From an uncultured Bacillota bacterium (GTDB lineage Bacteria > Bacillota > Clostridia > Peptostreptococcales > Anaerovoracaceae), in contig CAKMKG010000012.1 of NCBI GenBank assembly GCA_927441425.1, positions 1 to 36,889 on the forward strand: DNA of 36,889 nt, in the 5' to 3' direction. Under the pieces are notes generated by a model, which was given only the letters and a program-made list of their open reading frames with translations, did not search any database and was not told the origin of the DNA. Shown here in pieces: positions 7,240 through 15,112 of this stretch. Position numbers and translations under genes: made by a program. The stretch's first letter is position 1. Every line of letters begins with the position of its first letter.

Positions 7240-7983
7240 TCACCCATCCTCATTCATAATTTTCTGGAGTATTTTTTTCTCATCCTTTGTGAGGTTTTTT
7301 TCTTTTACGAGGAAATCCTCCCAAAGATCCGGTCTTCTTTCCTTTGTCAATTCCAGAGACTTCTCAAACTGCCAAAGATGGATCAGCTTATGATTTCCGG
7401 ATATCAGCACCTCAGGGACATCCATATCCACGTAATTCCTCGGCTTGGTATACTGAGGATACTCCAGCAGTCCCGAGTAAATTGATTCTTCATTGTGAGC
7501 ATCGCTGCTCCCAAGTACTTCCGGGATCATTCTGGCCACCGCATCGATCAGGATCATGGCCGGCAGTTCTCCACCGGTGAGAATATAGTCTCCTACCGAA
7601 ATCTCTTCCATCTCCCAGCCATCGATAACCCTCTGATCGATGCCTTCGTAATGCCCGCATAGAATCACGAGCTCCTCCCTTTGGGACAGCTCTGATATGA
7701 TCTCTTTATTGAGGATTCGCCCTCTTGGCGACATATAAATGATCTTTTTGTTCTTTGCATTGACTGCGTTCAGCGCACGAAAAATCGGATCGGCAAGCAT
7801 CACCATCCCCGCACCGCCTCCAAATGGGTAGTCGTCGGCTTTCTTGTGCTTATCCTGACTGTATTCCCTGATATCCGTTAGCCTGATATCCAGAATACCA
7901 TTTTCTCTAGCCCTTCCCAGAATGCTCTCTTCGGTCACCGGTTTGAACATTTCCGGGAATAGTGTCAGTACATCAATTTTCAT
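7240..7983 (-). CDS. trmD: tRNA (guanine-N1)-methyltransferase TrmD
   Basis: A 247-residue SPOUT-class methyltransferase that makes m1G37 in tRNAs with G36, using S-adenosylmethionine, which prevents frameshifting. It starts MKIDVLTLFPEMF and shows DDYPFGGGAGMVM, the knot motifs ILCGHYEGIDQRV and ISVGDYILTGGELPAMILIDAVARMIP, then GLLEYPQYTKP, all conserved in TrmD. The C-terminal helical domain (KLIHLWQFEKSLELTKERRPDLW) is complete. The ATG start overlaps the rimM stop by 4 bases (ATGA), so translation is coupled. rplS, commonly next in this operon, does not follow. Confidence 0.97.
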   Translation of the reverse strand: MKIDVLTLFPEMFKPVTEESILGRARENGILDIRLTDIREYSQDKHKKADDYPFGGGAGMVMLADPIFRALNAVNAKNKKIIYMSPRGRILNKEIISELSQREELVILCGHYEGIDQRVIDGWEMEEISVGDYILTGGELPAMILIDAVARMIPEVLGSSDAHNEESIYSGLLEYPQYTKPRNYVDMDVPEVLISGNHKLIHLWQFEKSLELTKERRPDLWEDFLVKEKNLTKDEKKILQKIMNEDG

Positions 7984-8474
7984 ACCATCAAACCTTCAAT
8001 CAGCTTTACCGTCATGGTTCTGCTGTTCATGTCTATCTTTAAGATAAATTCTTCCACAGCGGGAATCAAAAATTTACTATTATACTCTCTTTCAACTTCA
8101 TAAAGATCCTGAGCACTGTTTTGGATCACATCGCTGATCGTTCCAATCTTGTCTCCTTTTTCATCAACCACCGAGAGTCCGATCAAATCAGTAATATAAT
8201 AAGTGTCCTCCGGCAATATCCTCATGTCTTCTTTATCGAAGAAAATATCTTCGCCCTTGTGTTTTTCGGCTTCTGTACGGTCATCAATACCCTGTAATTT
8301 CAGAATCACCATATCCTTCATATATCTAACGCCGTTAATTTTGTACAAGGTGTTTTCCAAATAAACCTTTGACAGTTCTTCAAAACGTTCTTTATAATCC
8401 GAGTAATGGTAGACCTTAAGCTCACCCTTAAGTCCTACCGCATTGACTGCTTGTCCAACTTTAATCTTATCCAT
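7980..8474 (-). CDS. rimM: Ribosome maturation factor RimM
   Basis: A 164-residue protein that binds ribosomal protein S19 in the 30S head and helps 16S rRNA processing. It has the N-terminal beta-barrel (KVGQAVNAVGLKGELKVYHYSDYKERF...) and the C-terminal PRC-barrel (TYYITDLIGLSVVDEKGDKIGTISDV). The GLKGELKV segment corresponds to the conserved G-lhGevkV motif. Start ATG 8474 has AGAGGAAATC upstream, a usable ribosome binding site. It is followed by trmD with a 4-nt overlap and preceded by an unusual 129-nt gap carrying three hairpins (see 8498-8580). Confidence 0.95.
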   Translation of the reverse strand: MDKIKVGQAVNAVGLKGELKVYHYSDYKERFEELSKVYLENTLYKINGVRYMKDMVILKLQGIDDRTEAEKHKGEDIFFDKEDMRILPEDTYYITDLIGLSVVDEKGDKIGTISDVIQNSAQDLYEVEREYNSKFLIPAVEEFILKIDMNSRTMTVKLIEGLMV

Positions 8475-8497
8475 GATTTCCTCTTATCATTAAACCC

Positions 8498-8580
8498 GTG
8501 GCTACGCCACTTCCGCTCCAATAGGAAGTCGGTACTTGCCTATTAGATAAAACATAGGCACATATACGAATATATGTGCC
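8498..8580 (-). other. Three-hairpin structured element between khpA and rimM
   Basis: Three hairpins are packed in 83 nt. Plus coordinates: 8557-8566 / 8571-8580 (10-bp perfect stem, read as TTCG in the minus-strand tetraloop); 8520-8529 / 8534-8544 (10 bp with one bulge, 4-nt loop); 8498-8502 / 8506-8510 (GTGGC / GCCAC). The operon is transcribed from the minus strand, so the RNA would begin with the UUCG-capped stem, followed by UAUGUUUUAU. This could be an attenuator, an mRNA-processing or stabilising element, or a small dispersed repeat. Part of it resembles the element at 22711-22859 (GCGGAAGYGGC). Function unknown. Confidence 0.6.
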
Positions 8581-8603
8581 ACAAACGCAGTATTGCAGAA
8601 TCT

Positions 8604-8834
8604 CTATTGAACGATTTCTACTACCACTTTTTTATTTGCTTTGGTCGCTGCGGCTTTCACGACAGTACGAAGCGCTTTGGCGATTCTTCCCTGTTTGCCG
8701 ATGACTTTCCCCATATCTTCCGGGGCTACCTTCAGCTCTATAACAATAGCCTGTCTTCCTTCTACCTCTTTGACTTCAACCGCATCAGGATTATCAACAA
8801 GTGATTTTGCAATAGCTTCAACCAGTTCTACCAT
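8604..8834 (-). CDS. khpA: KH-domain RNA-binding protein KhpA
   Basis: A 76-residue protein that is almost entirely one type II KH domain. The RNA-contact loop is VIGKQGRIAKALRTVV, containing the GxxG motif as GKQG. KhpA (YlqC), with KhpB/Jag, binds many transcripts in Gram-positive bacteria and affects division and envelope genes. It lies directly after rpsP in the usual order; the stop of rpsP is 18 bases before the ATG at 8834, with GGAAAGCGG as a modest ribosome binding site. After it comes a long structured gap before rimM. Confidence 0.95.
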   Translation of the reverse strand: MVELVEAIAKSLVDNPDAVEVKEVEGRQAIVIELKVAPEDMGKVIGKQGRIAKALRTVVKAAATKANKKVVVEIVQ

Positions 8835-8852
8835 ATGTTTTCACCGCTTTCC

Positions 8853-9098
8853 TTATCCTATAATTCCTGATCTTCTGAAAAGACTTCTAACAGTTTCGGT
8901 AGGCTGTGCTCCGTTAGAAAGCCATTTCTTTGCCTTTTCGCCGTCAATTTTAATGTCAGCAGGATTCGTTAAAGGATTATAGTAACCTATCTCCTCAATA
9001 AACTTTCCATCTCTCGGTGAACGGGAATCTGCAACAACTACTCTATAAAAAGGTTTCTTATGCGCGCCCATTCTCTTTAGTCTTATTTTTACTGCCAT
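8853..9098 (-). CDS. rpsP: 30S ribosomal protein S16
   Basis: An 81-residue ribosomal protein, complete: [33 protein letters not shown]..., then IGYYNPL and the C-terminal [20 protein letters not shown], all diagnostic of bS16. The start is ATG 9098, with GGAGGTGG at good spacing; a GTG at 9107 would only add residues inside the ribosome binding site. Preceded by a 148-nt non-coding gap after ffh that holds a candidate -10 element, so it may have its own promoter. Confidence 0.98.
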   Translation of the reverse strand: MAVKIRLKRMGAHKKPFYRVVVADSRSPRDGKFIEEIGYYNPLTNPADIKIDGEKAKKWLSNGAQPTETVRSLFRRSGIIG

Positions 9099-9165
9099 CT
9101 GTTCCACCTCCTTCTTTGCTTGCTATTTCCCTGCATTTAGAAAATTAGCATTAGCTTAATAAATC

Positions 9166-9171
9166 ATTATA
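9166..9171 (-). promoter_or_regulatory. Candidate -10 element for rpsP
   Basis: TATAAT on the minus strand (9171-9166), with TTCAGA 17 nt upstream as a weak -35, sits about 70 nt before the rpsP start. The -35 is poor, so the promoter is only a candidate. The rest of the 9099-9246 gap shows no ORF. Confidence 0.4.
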
Positions 9172-9246
9172 TGTTAAACTCAGTTTTTTCTGAATTTATC
9201 ACCGCTATCGATTGGACTCTATATGAATCCGTTTTTCCATTCCGGG

Positions 9247-10584
9247 TTAAAAGCCTCGAAACATTTTGTTTTTTTTGAATTTCGACGCGCCGGAGAACTG
9301 CTTCATCATCTTTTTCGCGTCTTCGTATTTCTTGATTAAATTATTAATTTTGCTGACGTGCTGTCCGCTTCCGGCGGCGATTCTTTTTCTCCTGCTGGCG
9401 TTCAGCAAGGAAGGGTTCTTTCTCTCTTCCTTGGTCATGGATTGGATAATCGCTTCCATCTGGATGAATTCCTTTTCACCGCTGTCTAGATCCACCTCTT
9501 TCATTGCCTTGCTGTTCATGCCCGGCATCATATCCATGAGCTTTGAAAGGCCACCCATCTTTTTTATCTGGCCGATCTGGTCCAGAAAGTCTTCCAGCGT
9601 GAACTCGTTTTTCTTCATCTTTCGTTCGAGTTCAGCTGCCTTCTCATCATCAAAGTTTTCCTGAGCCTTTTCGATGAGACTCATCATATCGCCCATGCCC
9701 AGGATTCTGGATGCCATTCGCTCCGGATGGAATGGTTCCAAAGCATCAAGCTTTTCGCCCATACCGATGAATTTGATCGGCTTTCCGGTAACGGACTTTG
9801 CTGATAATGCGGCACCACCTCTGGTGTCACCATCCAGCTTTGTCATGATAATGCCATCGATCCCAAGTCTCTCATTGAAGCCGGTGGCCGCATTGACGGC
9901 ATCCTGCCCTGTCATGGCATCCACGACGAGAAGGATTTCATGGGGCTTTGTTTTCTGCTTGATTCTGACAAGCTCCTCCATCAGTTCGTCATCGATATGT
10001 AGTCGCCCTGATGTATCGAGTATGAGCACGTCATAGCCTTTATATTCCGCCTCCTTCATCGCCTTTTCTGCGATGATCTCCGGCTCCTTGCAGTCACGCA
10101 TGGTGAAAACGGGGACGTCTACACTTTTTCCTACAATTTCAAGCTGATCGATGGCAGCAGGCCGATAAACGTCGCAGGCAGCAAGCATTGGTTTTTTTCC
10201 GTTTTTTTTCAGATAATTGGCCAGTTTTCCGCAGGTTGTCGTTTTTCCGGTACCTTGCAGTCCCGCCATCAGGATCACTGTAAAGCCTCTTGGGGAATAG
10301 GTGAGCTTGCTGTTGGTTCCTCCCATAAGGGCTACAAGTTCATCATTTACAATTTTGATTACCTGCTGTGCCGGCGTCAAGCTTGCCAGAACATCCTGTC
10401 CCAGTGCCTTTTCCTTCACGCTGTCCACAAACTGCTTCACAACCTTGAAGTTGACGTCCGCCTCCAATAAAGCAAGCTTTACCTCACGCATCGCCTCATT
10501 GATATCCGCTTCTGTGAGAATTCCCTTGCCCTTCAGCTTTTTAAAAACGCCTTGCAGTTTTTCCGATAGTCCTTCAAATGCCAT
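9247..10584 (-). CDS. ffh: Signal recognition particle protein Ffh
   Basis: A 445-residue SRP54 GTPase that binds 4.5S/6S SRP RNA and signal sequences and docks with FtsY to deliver membrane proteins. Domains in order: N domain (1-85, MAFEGLSEKLQGVFKKLKGKG), G domain with the P-loop GLQGTGKTTTCGKLA (about 107-121), DVYRPAAIDQL, DTSGR, TKLDGDTRGGAALS and GMGEKLDALEPF, and a methionine-rich M domain (about 300-445) with the RNA-binding RRKRIAAGSG. Start ATG 10584 has GAGGAG about 9 nt upstream. It begins 12 bases after ylxM, the standard pairing. Confidence 0.97.
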   Translation of the reverse strand: MAFEGLSEKLQGVFKKLKGKGILTEADINEAMREVKLALLEADVNFKVVKQFVDSVKEKALGQDVLASLTPAQQVIKIVNDELVALMGGTNSKLTYSPRGFTVILMAGLQGTGKTTTCGKLANYLKKNGKKPMLAACDVYRPAAIDQLEIVGKSVDVPVFTMRDCKEPEIIAEKAMKEAEYKGYDVLILDTSGRLHIDDELMEELVRIKQKTKPHEILLVVDAMTGQDAVNAATGFNERLGIDGIIMTKLDGDTRGGAALSAKSVTGKPIKFIGMGEKLDALEPFHPERMASRILGMGDMMSLIEKAQENFDDEKAAELERKMKKNEFTLEDFLDQIGQIKKMGGLSKLMDMMPGMNSKAMKEVDLDSGEKEFIQMEAIIQSMTKEERKNPSLLNASRRKRIAAGSGQHVSKINNLIKKYEDAKKMMKQFSGASKFKKNKMFRGF

Positions 10585-10596
10585 ATCCGGCTCTCC

Positions 10597-10953
10597 TCAT
10601 ATGTTGATTTTATCTATAATGGATTTGATCTGCTTCAATCGTTCCGTCAACTGATTGTTTTGACGGTTTTCCAACATGAGCAAGTCGATTTCCGAATCGA
10701 TCGCAACAACAGCTTCTTCTGTAGCTGTAAATTTGCTGATCAAACCTAGCTTGCTTTCATACTCATGTAATGCCTTTTCCGCTTTCTTAACTGTGTCGTG
10801 AACGCCCTGCCGACTGATTCCGTATTCCTCAGCGATTTCCGAAAGTGAATAATTGTCCTCATGATAAAGCTTCAGCAGTTCCTGCTGCTTTGCAGTGAGT
10901 AACTGACCATAAAAATCATATAGCATGCTAATTTCTATCATCTTCTCAAACAT
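10597..10953 (-). CDS. ylxM: YlxM-family HTH protein (SRP-associated)
   Basis: A 118-residue helix-turn-helix protein with a sigma-70 region-4-like fold: LLTAKQQELLKLYHEDNYSLSEIAEEYGISRQGVHDTVKKAEKAL (about 19-63). This matches YlxM/p13, encoded just upstream of ffh in Gram-positives and reported in streptococci to modulate SRP function. No membrane or signal segments. The ATG at 10953 has AAGAGG about 10 nt upstream. It heads the ffh-rpsP-khpA-rimM-trmD run. Its DNA or RNA target is unknown. Confidence 0.92.
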   Translation of the reverse strand: MFEKMIEISMLYDFYGQLLTAKQQELLKLYHEDNYSLSEIAEEYGISRQGVHDTVKKAEKALHEYESKLGLISKFTATEEAVVAIDSEIDLLMLENRQNNQLTERLKQIKSIIDKINI

Positions 10954-11020
10954 CTGCTATCAGCCTCTTTTTCGCGGAGCTGCCAAGTTAATAAACTTGA
11001 CGCCTTATTTAAATTATCAT

Positions 11021-11059
11021 AAATAGAAACTGCTGTCAAGTAAAAAACTTGCCAGCAGT
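11021..11059 (-). terminator. Terminator of the uronate operon
   Basis: Minus strand: ACTGCTGGCAAGT (11059-11047), a TTTTT loop and ACTTGACAGCAGT (11041-11029) make a 13-bp stem with one mismatch, followed by TTCTATTT. It lies 20 bases past the kinase stop and 75 bases before ylxM, separating the catabolic operon from the ylxM-ffh block. Confidence 0.65.
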
Positions 11060-11078
11060 AAGAGGAGAAAGTATTTTG

Positions 11079-12107
11079 TTATCTTTGTACCCGGCCGGAT
11101 GCATCACCATTTTTAAGCTTTTCTATGTCTTCCACATTTACCCTGTTGAAATCCCCTGGGATTGAATGCTTCAGGCAGCTTGCTGCAACAGCAAATTCCA
11201 AGGCTTCGGTATTATCATCATAGGTATTCAAACCATAAATCAGTCCCGCTGCAAAGGAATCTCCGCCACCTACCCGATCGACGATGTCTTTGATTTCATA
11301 TCTGCGGCTCACATAAAACTGCTTCCTGTCGTTGATACAGGCAGCCCAGCCGTTGATATCCGCACTCACGCTCTCTCTGAGCGTGATTGCTGTCATCTTT
11401 AATCCGGGATATTGTTCCAAAACGGAATCGGATAGCTTCTCATACTTGGAGTAGTCAAGACTGCCGCTTTCCACATCAACGTCTGCCTGTATGGCTAATG
11501 CTTTCTGAAAATCTTCTTCATTTGCGATGGCAACATCAACATACTGCATCAATTCAGGCATCACTTCCGAGGCTTTTTTTCCGTATTTCCAAAGATTTTT
11601 TCGATAGTTCAAGTCGCAGGAAACGGTAATCCCCTTTTCTTTTGCTTTTTTTACGCTTTCCAGAGACAATTCCTTAGCACTTTCGGAGATTGCAGGGGTA
11701 ATGCCCGTAATATGAAACCACTTCGTTCCTTCCAATGCTTGATCCCAGTCAATATCTCCTTTTTTCGCAAGTGCGGCAGCAGATCCGTCTCTGTCATATA
11801 CAACCTTGCTTGGTCTTTGATTTGCACCTGCCTCCAGATAATAAACTCCCATGCGTCCCGCACTTCTAATTATTCTGCTCACATCAACAGAAAATGCGCG
11901 CAATTCCCTCATGCAGGCATCACCGATCACATTATTCGGCAGTACCGTGATAAAGCCTGTATCCAATCCATAGTTTGCAAGGGAAACGGATACATTTGCC
12001 TCACCACCGCCAAAGGTCGCTTCCAGTGAGGGACTTTGAAATAAGCACTCATGCCCGGTTGCTTTTAACCGAAGCATGATTTCTCCAAATGTCATATAGT
12101 TCGCCAT
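11079..12107 (-). CDS. kdgK: 2-keto-3-deoxygluconate kinase (PfkB family)
   Basis: A 342-residue sugar kinase of the ribokinase/PfkB family. N-terminal signature: [16 protein letters not shown] (about residues 32-47). C-terminal signature: [20 protein letters not shown], whose GGGDS Asp is the catalytic base. The opening [10 protein letters not shown] and the aldolase neighbour point to KdgK, which phosphorylates 2-keto-3-deoxygluconate to KDPG with ATP. Other PfkB sugars remain formally possible, but the aldolase, uronate isomerase and UxuB-like neighbours make KDG the best fit. Start ATG 12107 has AAAGGAGATAAAG upstream. It is the last gene of the TRAP/uronate operon, followed by a strong hairpin terminator. 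Confidence 0.88.
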   Translation of the reverse strand: MANYMTFGEIMLRLKATGHECLFQSPSLEATFGGGEANVSVSLANYGLDTGFITVLPNNVIGDACMRELRAFSVDVSRIIRSAGRMGVYYLEAGANQRPSKVVYDRDGSAAALAKKGDIDWDQALEGTKWFHITGITPAISESAKELSLESVKKAKEKGITVSCDLNYRKNLWKYGKKASEVMPELMQYVDVAIANEEDFQKALAIQADVDVESGSLDYSKYEKLSDSVLEQYPGLKMTAITLRESVSADINGWAACINDRKQFYVSRRYEIKDIVDRVGGGDSFAAGLIYGLNTYDDNTEALEFAVAASCLKHSIPGDFNRVNVEDIEKLKNGDASGRVQR

Positions 12108-12187
12108 CTTTATCTCCTTTATAACGCTTAAGCAGAAAAAATTCGATGATTGAAATTTTACTTACACTGCGCGTTTCAACGTCTTGG

Positions 12188-13150
12188 TTATTTTTCGAGA
12201 AGATGAACTGCAAATCCGGCATACTCTTCTTTTAAGTATACTGCGATCATCTTTTCCCCTTTATATTTTGCAGTGTCCATATTCACGTCAACACCCCTGG
12301 GTTTTAAATAATGAATCGCTCTTGGTATGCTATTTGTCTTGACCGCGATATGTCCATGCTGTCCCAGTCCCATTGCGTTTGTGATTTCCAAAGACGGACC
12401 GGAAAAATTAGAGTTCACGCCATATTTTGGCTGGAATCCGAAGGCTTTTTCAAACAAACCAACAGCTTTCATGGATTCTTCTCCAGAATCTTGGTTGATG
12501 CCCAAATGTTCAAATTGAAAGCCTAAAAGTATCTCAACAGCCTTTTGCGTTGTGTCTGCAATTGTATCGAAATTATGCGCCGCGATATCTTCCGTTTTGC
12601 AAAGAAATCCACCGCCTACTGCATGGATAAAAGGCCGACTCACAAAATCAGATAAATTGCTTAGATCCACGCCACCGGTTGGAATGAACTTGATCCCTTC
12701 CGACTGATAGGGACCATACAAAGCCTTGCAGCCATTCACGCCGCCGTATACATCCGCAGGGAAAAATTTTAATATCTTAAGCCCGAAGGACAGCGCTTTT
12801 TCTATTTCAGTTGGTGTCACACAGCCCGGTGTGATGGGGATTTCATGATCGATACACCACACTACCACCTCCGGATTAAATCCAGGTGCAACGATGAACT
12901 GAGCACCCGCATCCACTGCTTCTTTCGCCTTATTCACGGATAAAACCGTGCCTGCACCGACCAGCATTTCCGGGCAATTCTGCCTTACCTTTCTGATCGC
13001 ATCCAGACCCGCTGTGGTGCGCATCGTAATTTCCATAACATCCAGCCCGCCCTTCAGCAAGGCCTTTGCGGTTGCTTCCCCATCACCGGCATCATTGATT
13101 ACAACGACAGGAACTAAGCCGGCCAAACCAATTCTTTCTAATACACTCAT
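12188..13150 (-). CDS. KDPG/KHG aldolase fused to a VOC-like domain
   Basis: A 320-residue two-domain protein. Residues 1 to about 205 are a complete class I KDPG/KHG aldolase (Eda): EITMRT with catalytic-type Glu (about 40), VGAGTVL, APGFNP, PGCVTPTEIEKAL and ILKFFPAD, where Lys128 is the Schiff-base lysine. It splits KDPG to pyruvate and glyceraldehyde-3-phosphate. Residues about 210-320 (FEHLGINQDSGEESMKAVGL..., FEKAFGF, GQHGHIAVKTNSIPRAIHYL) look like a glyoxalase/VOC fold rather than aldolase sequence; its job is unknown. Ordinary Eda proteins are about 205-215 residues. The ATG 13150 is chosen with AGGAAG about 8 nt upstream; GTG 13156 would add two residues. It lies between the Ldh2-like dehydrogenase and kdgK. 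Confidence 0.88.
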   Translation of the reverse strand: MSVLERIGLAGLVPVVVINDAGDGEATAKALLKGGLDVMEITMRTTAGLDAIRKVRQNCPEMLVGAGTVLSVNKAKEAVDAGAQFIVAPGFNPEVVVWCIDHEIPITPGCVTPTEIEKALSFGLKILKFFPADVYGGVNGCKALYGPYQSEGIKFIPTGGVDLSNLSDFVSRPFIHAVGGGFLCKTEDIAAHNFDTIADTTQKAVEILLGFQFEHLGINQDSGEESMKAVGLFEKAFGFQPKYGVNSNFSGPSLEITNAMGLGQHGHIAVKTNSIPRAIHYLKPRGVDVNMDTAKYKGEKMIAVYLKEEYAGFAVHLLEK

Positions 13151-13178
13151 TCTCACTACTTCCTTTTTTCTTTTTTCT

Positions 13179-14240
13179 CTAGCTCCATGAGATCGGTATT
13201 CCGGACTCTTCCGCCAGAAGCGTCAATGATTCTTCAACATCTTCCGGAAACGCAATCCCAATGTTTTCTGCCGACGTATATCTGTCCCATTCCATTTCAC
13301 CGGGATAATAGATCTTGTCTGTCCCCTTGGCCTTTGGCACTGTATGAAGATAATCAACGACCTCCTCCATACGCTCCTGAAATAATGGAATATCAATAAA
13401 TTTGGAAACGTCGATCACGATGAAGGTATGAGATACGTCGTTTTTCTCTTCCATGCGGAACAGCCAACTGGGTACTTCTTTCATGATTCCGCCTCCGGAC
13501 AGGCCTCCTGTTAATAGCTCAACCATCAAGGCAAGCCCGTACCCCTTGTGGGCTGCCATAGGCTGCATTGCGCCAACCTCAGGATATCCGCTGGGATCTG
13601 TAGTCGGAAGCCCATTCTCATCTGTGATCCATGTATCCGGTACGGATTTCCCGTCTTTTTTTGCTTGCACAACCTTGAGAGAAGCAACTGAGCTCATTGC
13701 AATATCCAGAAATACAGCCGGATTCGCTCCCGCAGGTACTGCATAGGACATTGGGTTATTTCCAATAACTTTTCCCTTCGCGCCGGGGATGGTCATATTT
13801 GCATCCACATTACTGAAAGCGAGTCCGATCATATTTTTATCTGCTGCCATATTGGAGTAATAACCCGCTGCACCGAAATGGGAACCGTTTTTCACAACAA
13901 CACATGCAATTCCGCAATCATCTGCTTTCCGAATGGCCAACTCCATTGCCTTGTAGGCTGGTACCATTCCAATTGCCGAATGGCCATCCATTAATGCAAA
14001 GCCGGGCCCCTCTTTGAGGATTTCTGGTTCTCCCTTGGGATCCATTCCGCCTGCTCTGAATTTCTTAATATAATTACGAAGGTTCTTCGTGCCGTGGGAA
14101 TAGGTTCCAAAGCAGTCTGTTTCAGCTAAAACTTCAGCGGTAATTCGCGCATGCTCCTTTTTTAGCCCTTCCTTGATCAGAACCTTTTCACAAAATTCTT
14201 TTAAATGATCAATTGTGATTATTTTTTTCTTTTCGTCCAT
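13179..14240 (-). CDS. Ldh2-family (malate/L-lactate dehydrogenase-like) oxidoreductase
   Basis: A 353-residue NAD(P)-dependent dehydrogenase of the Ldh_2 superfamily (the MdlC/YlbC/DlgD/allD type, not the Rossmann LDH type). Marks: the catalytic-region His in YSHGTKNLRNYIKKF (about 53-67), GSHFGAAGYYSNMA (about 123-136), IGNNPMSYAVP, VFLDIAMSSVA, and GYGLALMVELLTGGLSGGG. Members reduce or oxidise 2-oxo/2-hydroxy acids such as 2,3-diketogulonate, ureidoglycolate or sulfolactate. The substrate here is not readable; in this operon a sugar-acid derivative is likely (inference). Start ATG 14240 has AAAGGATAG upstream. It is between the UxuB-like SDR and the aldolase. Confidence 0.82.
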   Translation of the reverse strand: MDEKKKIITIDHLKEFCEKVLIKEGLKKEHARITAEVLAETDCFGTYSHGTKNLRNYIKKFRAGGMDPKGEPEILKEGPGFALMDGHSAIGMVPAYKAMELAIRKADDCGIACVVVKNGSHFGAAGYYSNMAADKNMIGLAFSNVDANMTIPGAKGKVIGNNPMSYAVPAGANPAVFLDIAMSSVASLKVVQAKKDGKSVPDTWITDENGLPTTDPSGYPEVGAMQPMAAHKGYGLALMVELLTGGLSGGGIMKEVPSWLFRMEEKNDVSHTFIVIDVSKFIDIPLFQERMEEVVDYLHTVPKAKGTDKIYYPGEMEWDRYTSAENIGIAFPEDVEESLTLLAEESGIPISWS

Positions 14241-14255
14241 ATTCTATCCTTTCTT

Positions 14256-15071
14256 CTAAACACCCCAGTGGGCAGAAAAACCTCCGTCGATAGGAATGAC
14301 AGCGCCATTGACAAAAGAGGCTGCATCTGAGCATAGCCATAGGATTGCTCCAACCAATTCTTCCGGTTCGCCGAAGCGTCCCATTGGTGTTTTAGTCAAT
14401 ACGCTCTGCCCTCTCTCCGTTAACTCACCGCTCTCATCCTGCATCAGAAAACGGTTTTGCGAGGTGAGAAGAAATCCCGGTGCGATTGCATTTACACGGA
14501 TTTTTGTAGAATAATTCTGATTGAAGTGAACTGCCATCCACTGGGTGAAGTTATTCACCGCCGCTTTTGCGGCTGAATAGGCAACCGTCTTTGTAAGCGG
14601 ATGATATGCGGCCATTGACGAAATATTAATCACACAACCGCTACCCTCTTTTGCAAACAACTTTCCAAAAACCTGAGTGGTAAGTATGGCTCCGGTTACA
14701 TTCAGGTCGAAGACCTTTTTCAAACTATCCGCCTGTATATCAAAAAAGCTCAATTCCTCACTCGTAGTTGCCTTTGTATCGTTACCACCAGCGCCGTTGA
14801 TTAGAATGTCAACCTTTCCAAATACAGCGCAGACAAAGTTTTTTGCTTCTTCCAGACTCTTTTTATCCAAAACATCGGCTTCACAAAATATTGCAGTACC
14901 GCCGTCCCTGATGATTTGGTCGGCTACGGCTTTTGCCTTATCTGTGCTCCTGCCTATGATGGCGACCCGCACACCCTTTTTTGCCAGTTCTTTTGCGATC
15001 ACACTGCCGATGATGCCTGAACCTCCGGTTATTACAGCGGTCTGACCAGTCAAATCAAAGTTTAAACTCAT
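14256..15071 (-). CDS. SDR oxidoreductase, fructuronate reductase (UxuB/YjmF)-like
   Basis: A 271-residue short-chain dehydrogenase. NAD(P)-binding motif TGGSGIIGSVIAKELAKKG (about 16-34), LINGAGGND, the INISSMAAYHPL serine, and YSAAK as the catalytic Tyr-x-x-x-Lys; the C-terminal APGF...GAILWLCSDAASFVNGAVIPIDGGF is complete. The INGAGGN...AT stretch and the context match the SDR type of D-mannonate oxidoreductase (YjmF in Bacillus), which reduces D-fructuronate to D-mannonate with NADH. The assignment within SDRs is from context and partial resemblance. Start ATG 15071 has GGGGG about 7-8 nt upstream. A second SDR is encoded directly upstream. Confidence 0.78.
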   Translation of the reverse strand: MSLNFDLTGQTAVITGGSGIIGSVIAKELAKKGVRVAIIGRSTDKAKAVADQIIRDGGTAIFCEADVLDKKSLEEAKNFVCAVFGKVDILINGAGGNDTKATTSEELSFFDIQADSLKKVFDLNVTGAILTTQVFGKLFAKEGSGCVINISSMAAYHPLTKTVAYSAAKAAVNNFTQWMAVHFNQNYSTKIRVNAIAPGFLLTSQNRFLMQDESGELTERGQSVLTKTPMGRFGEPEELVGAILWLCSDAASFVNGAVIPIDGGFSAHWGV

Positions 15072-15112
15072 CGATTAACCCCCATTATGTATCAACTTAA
15101 AATAGCATCTTA

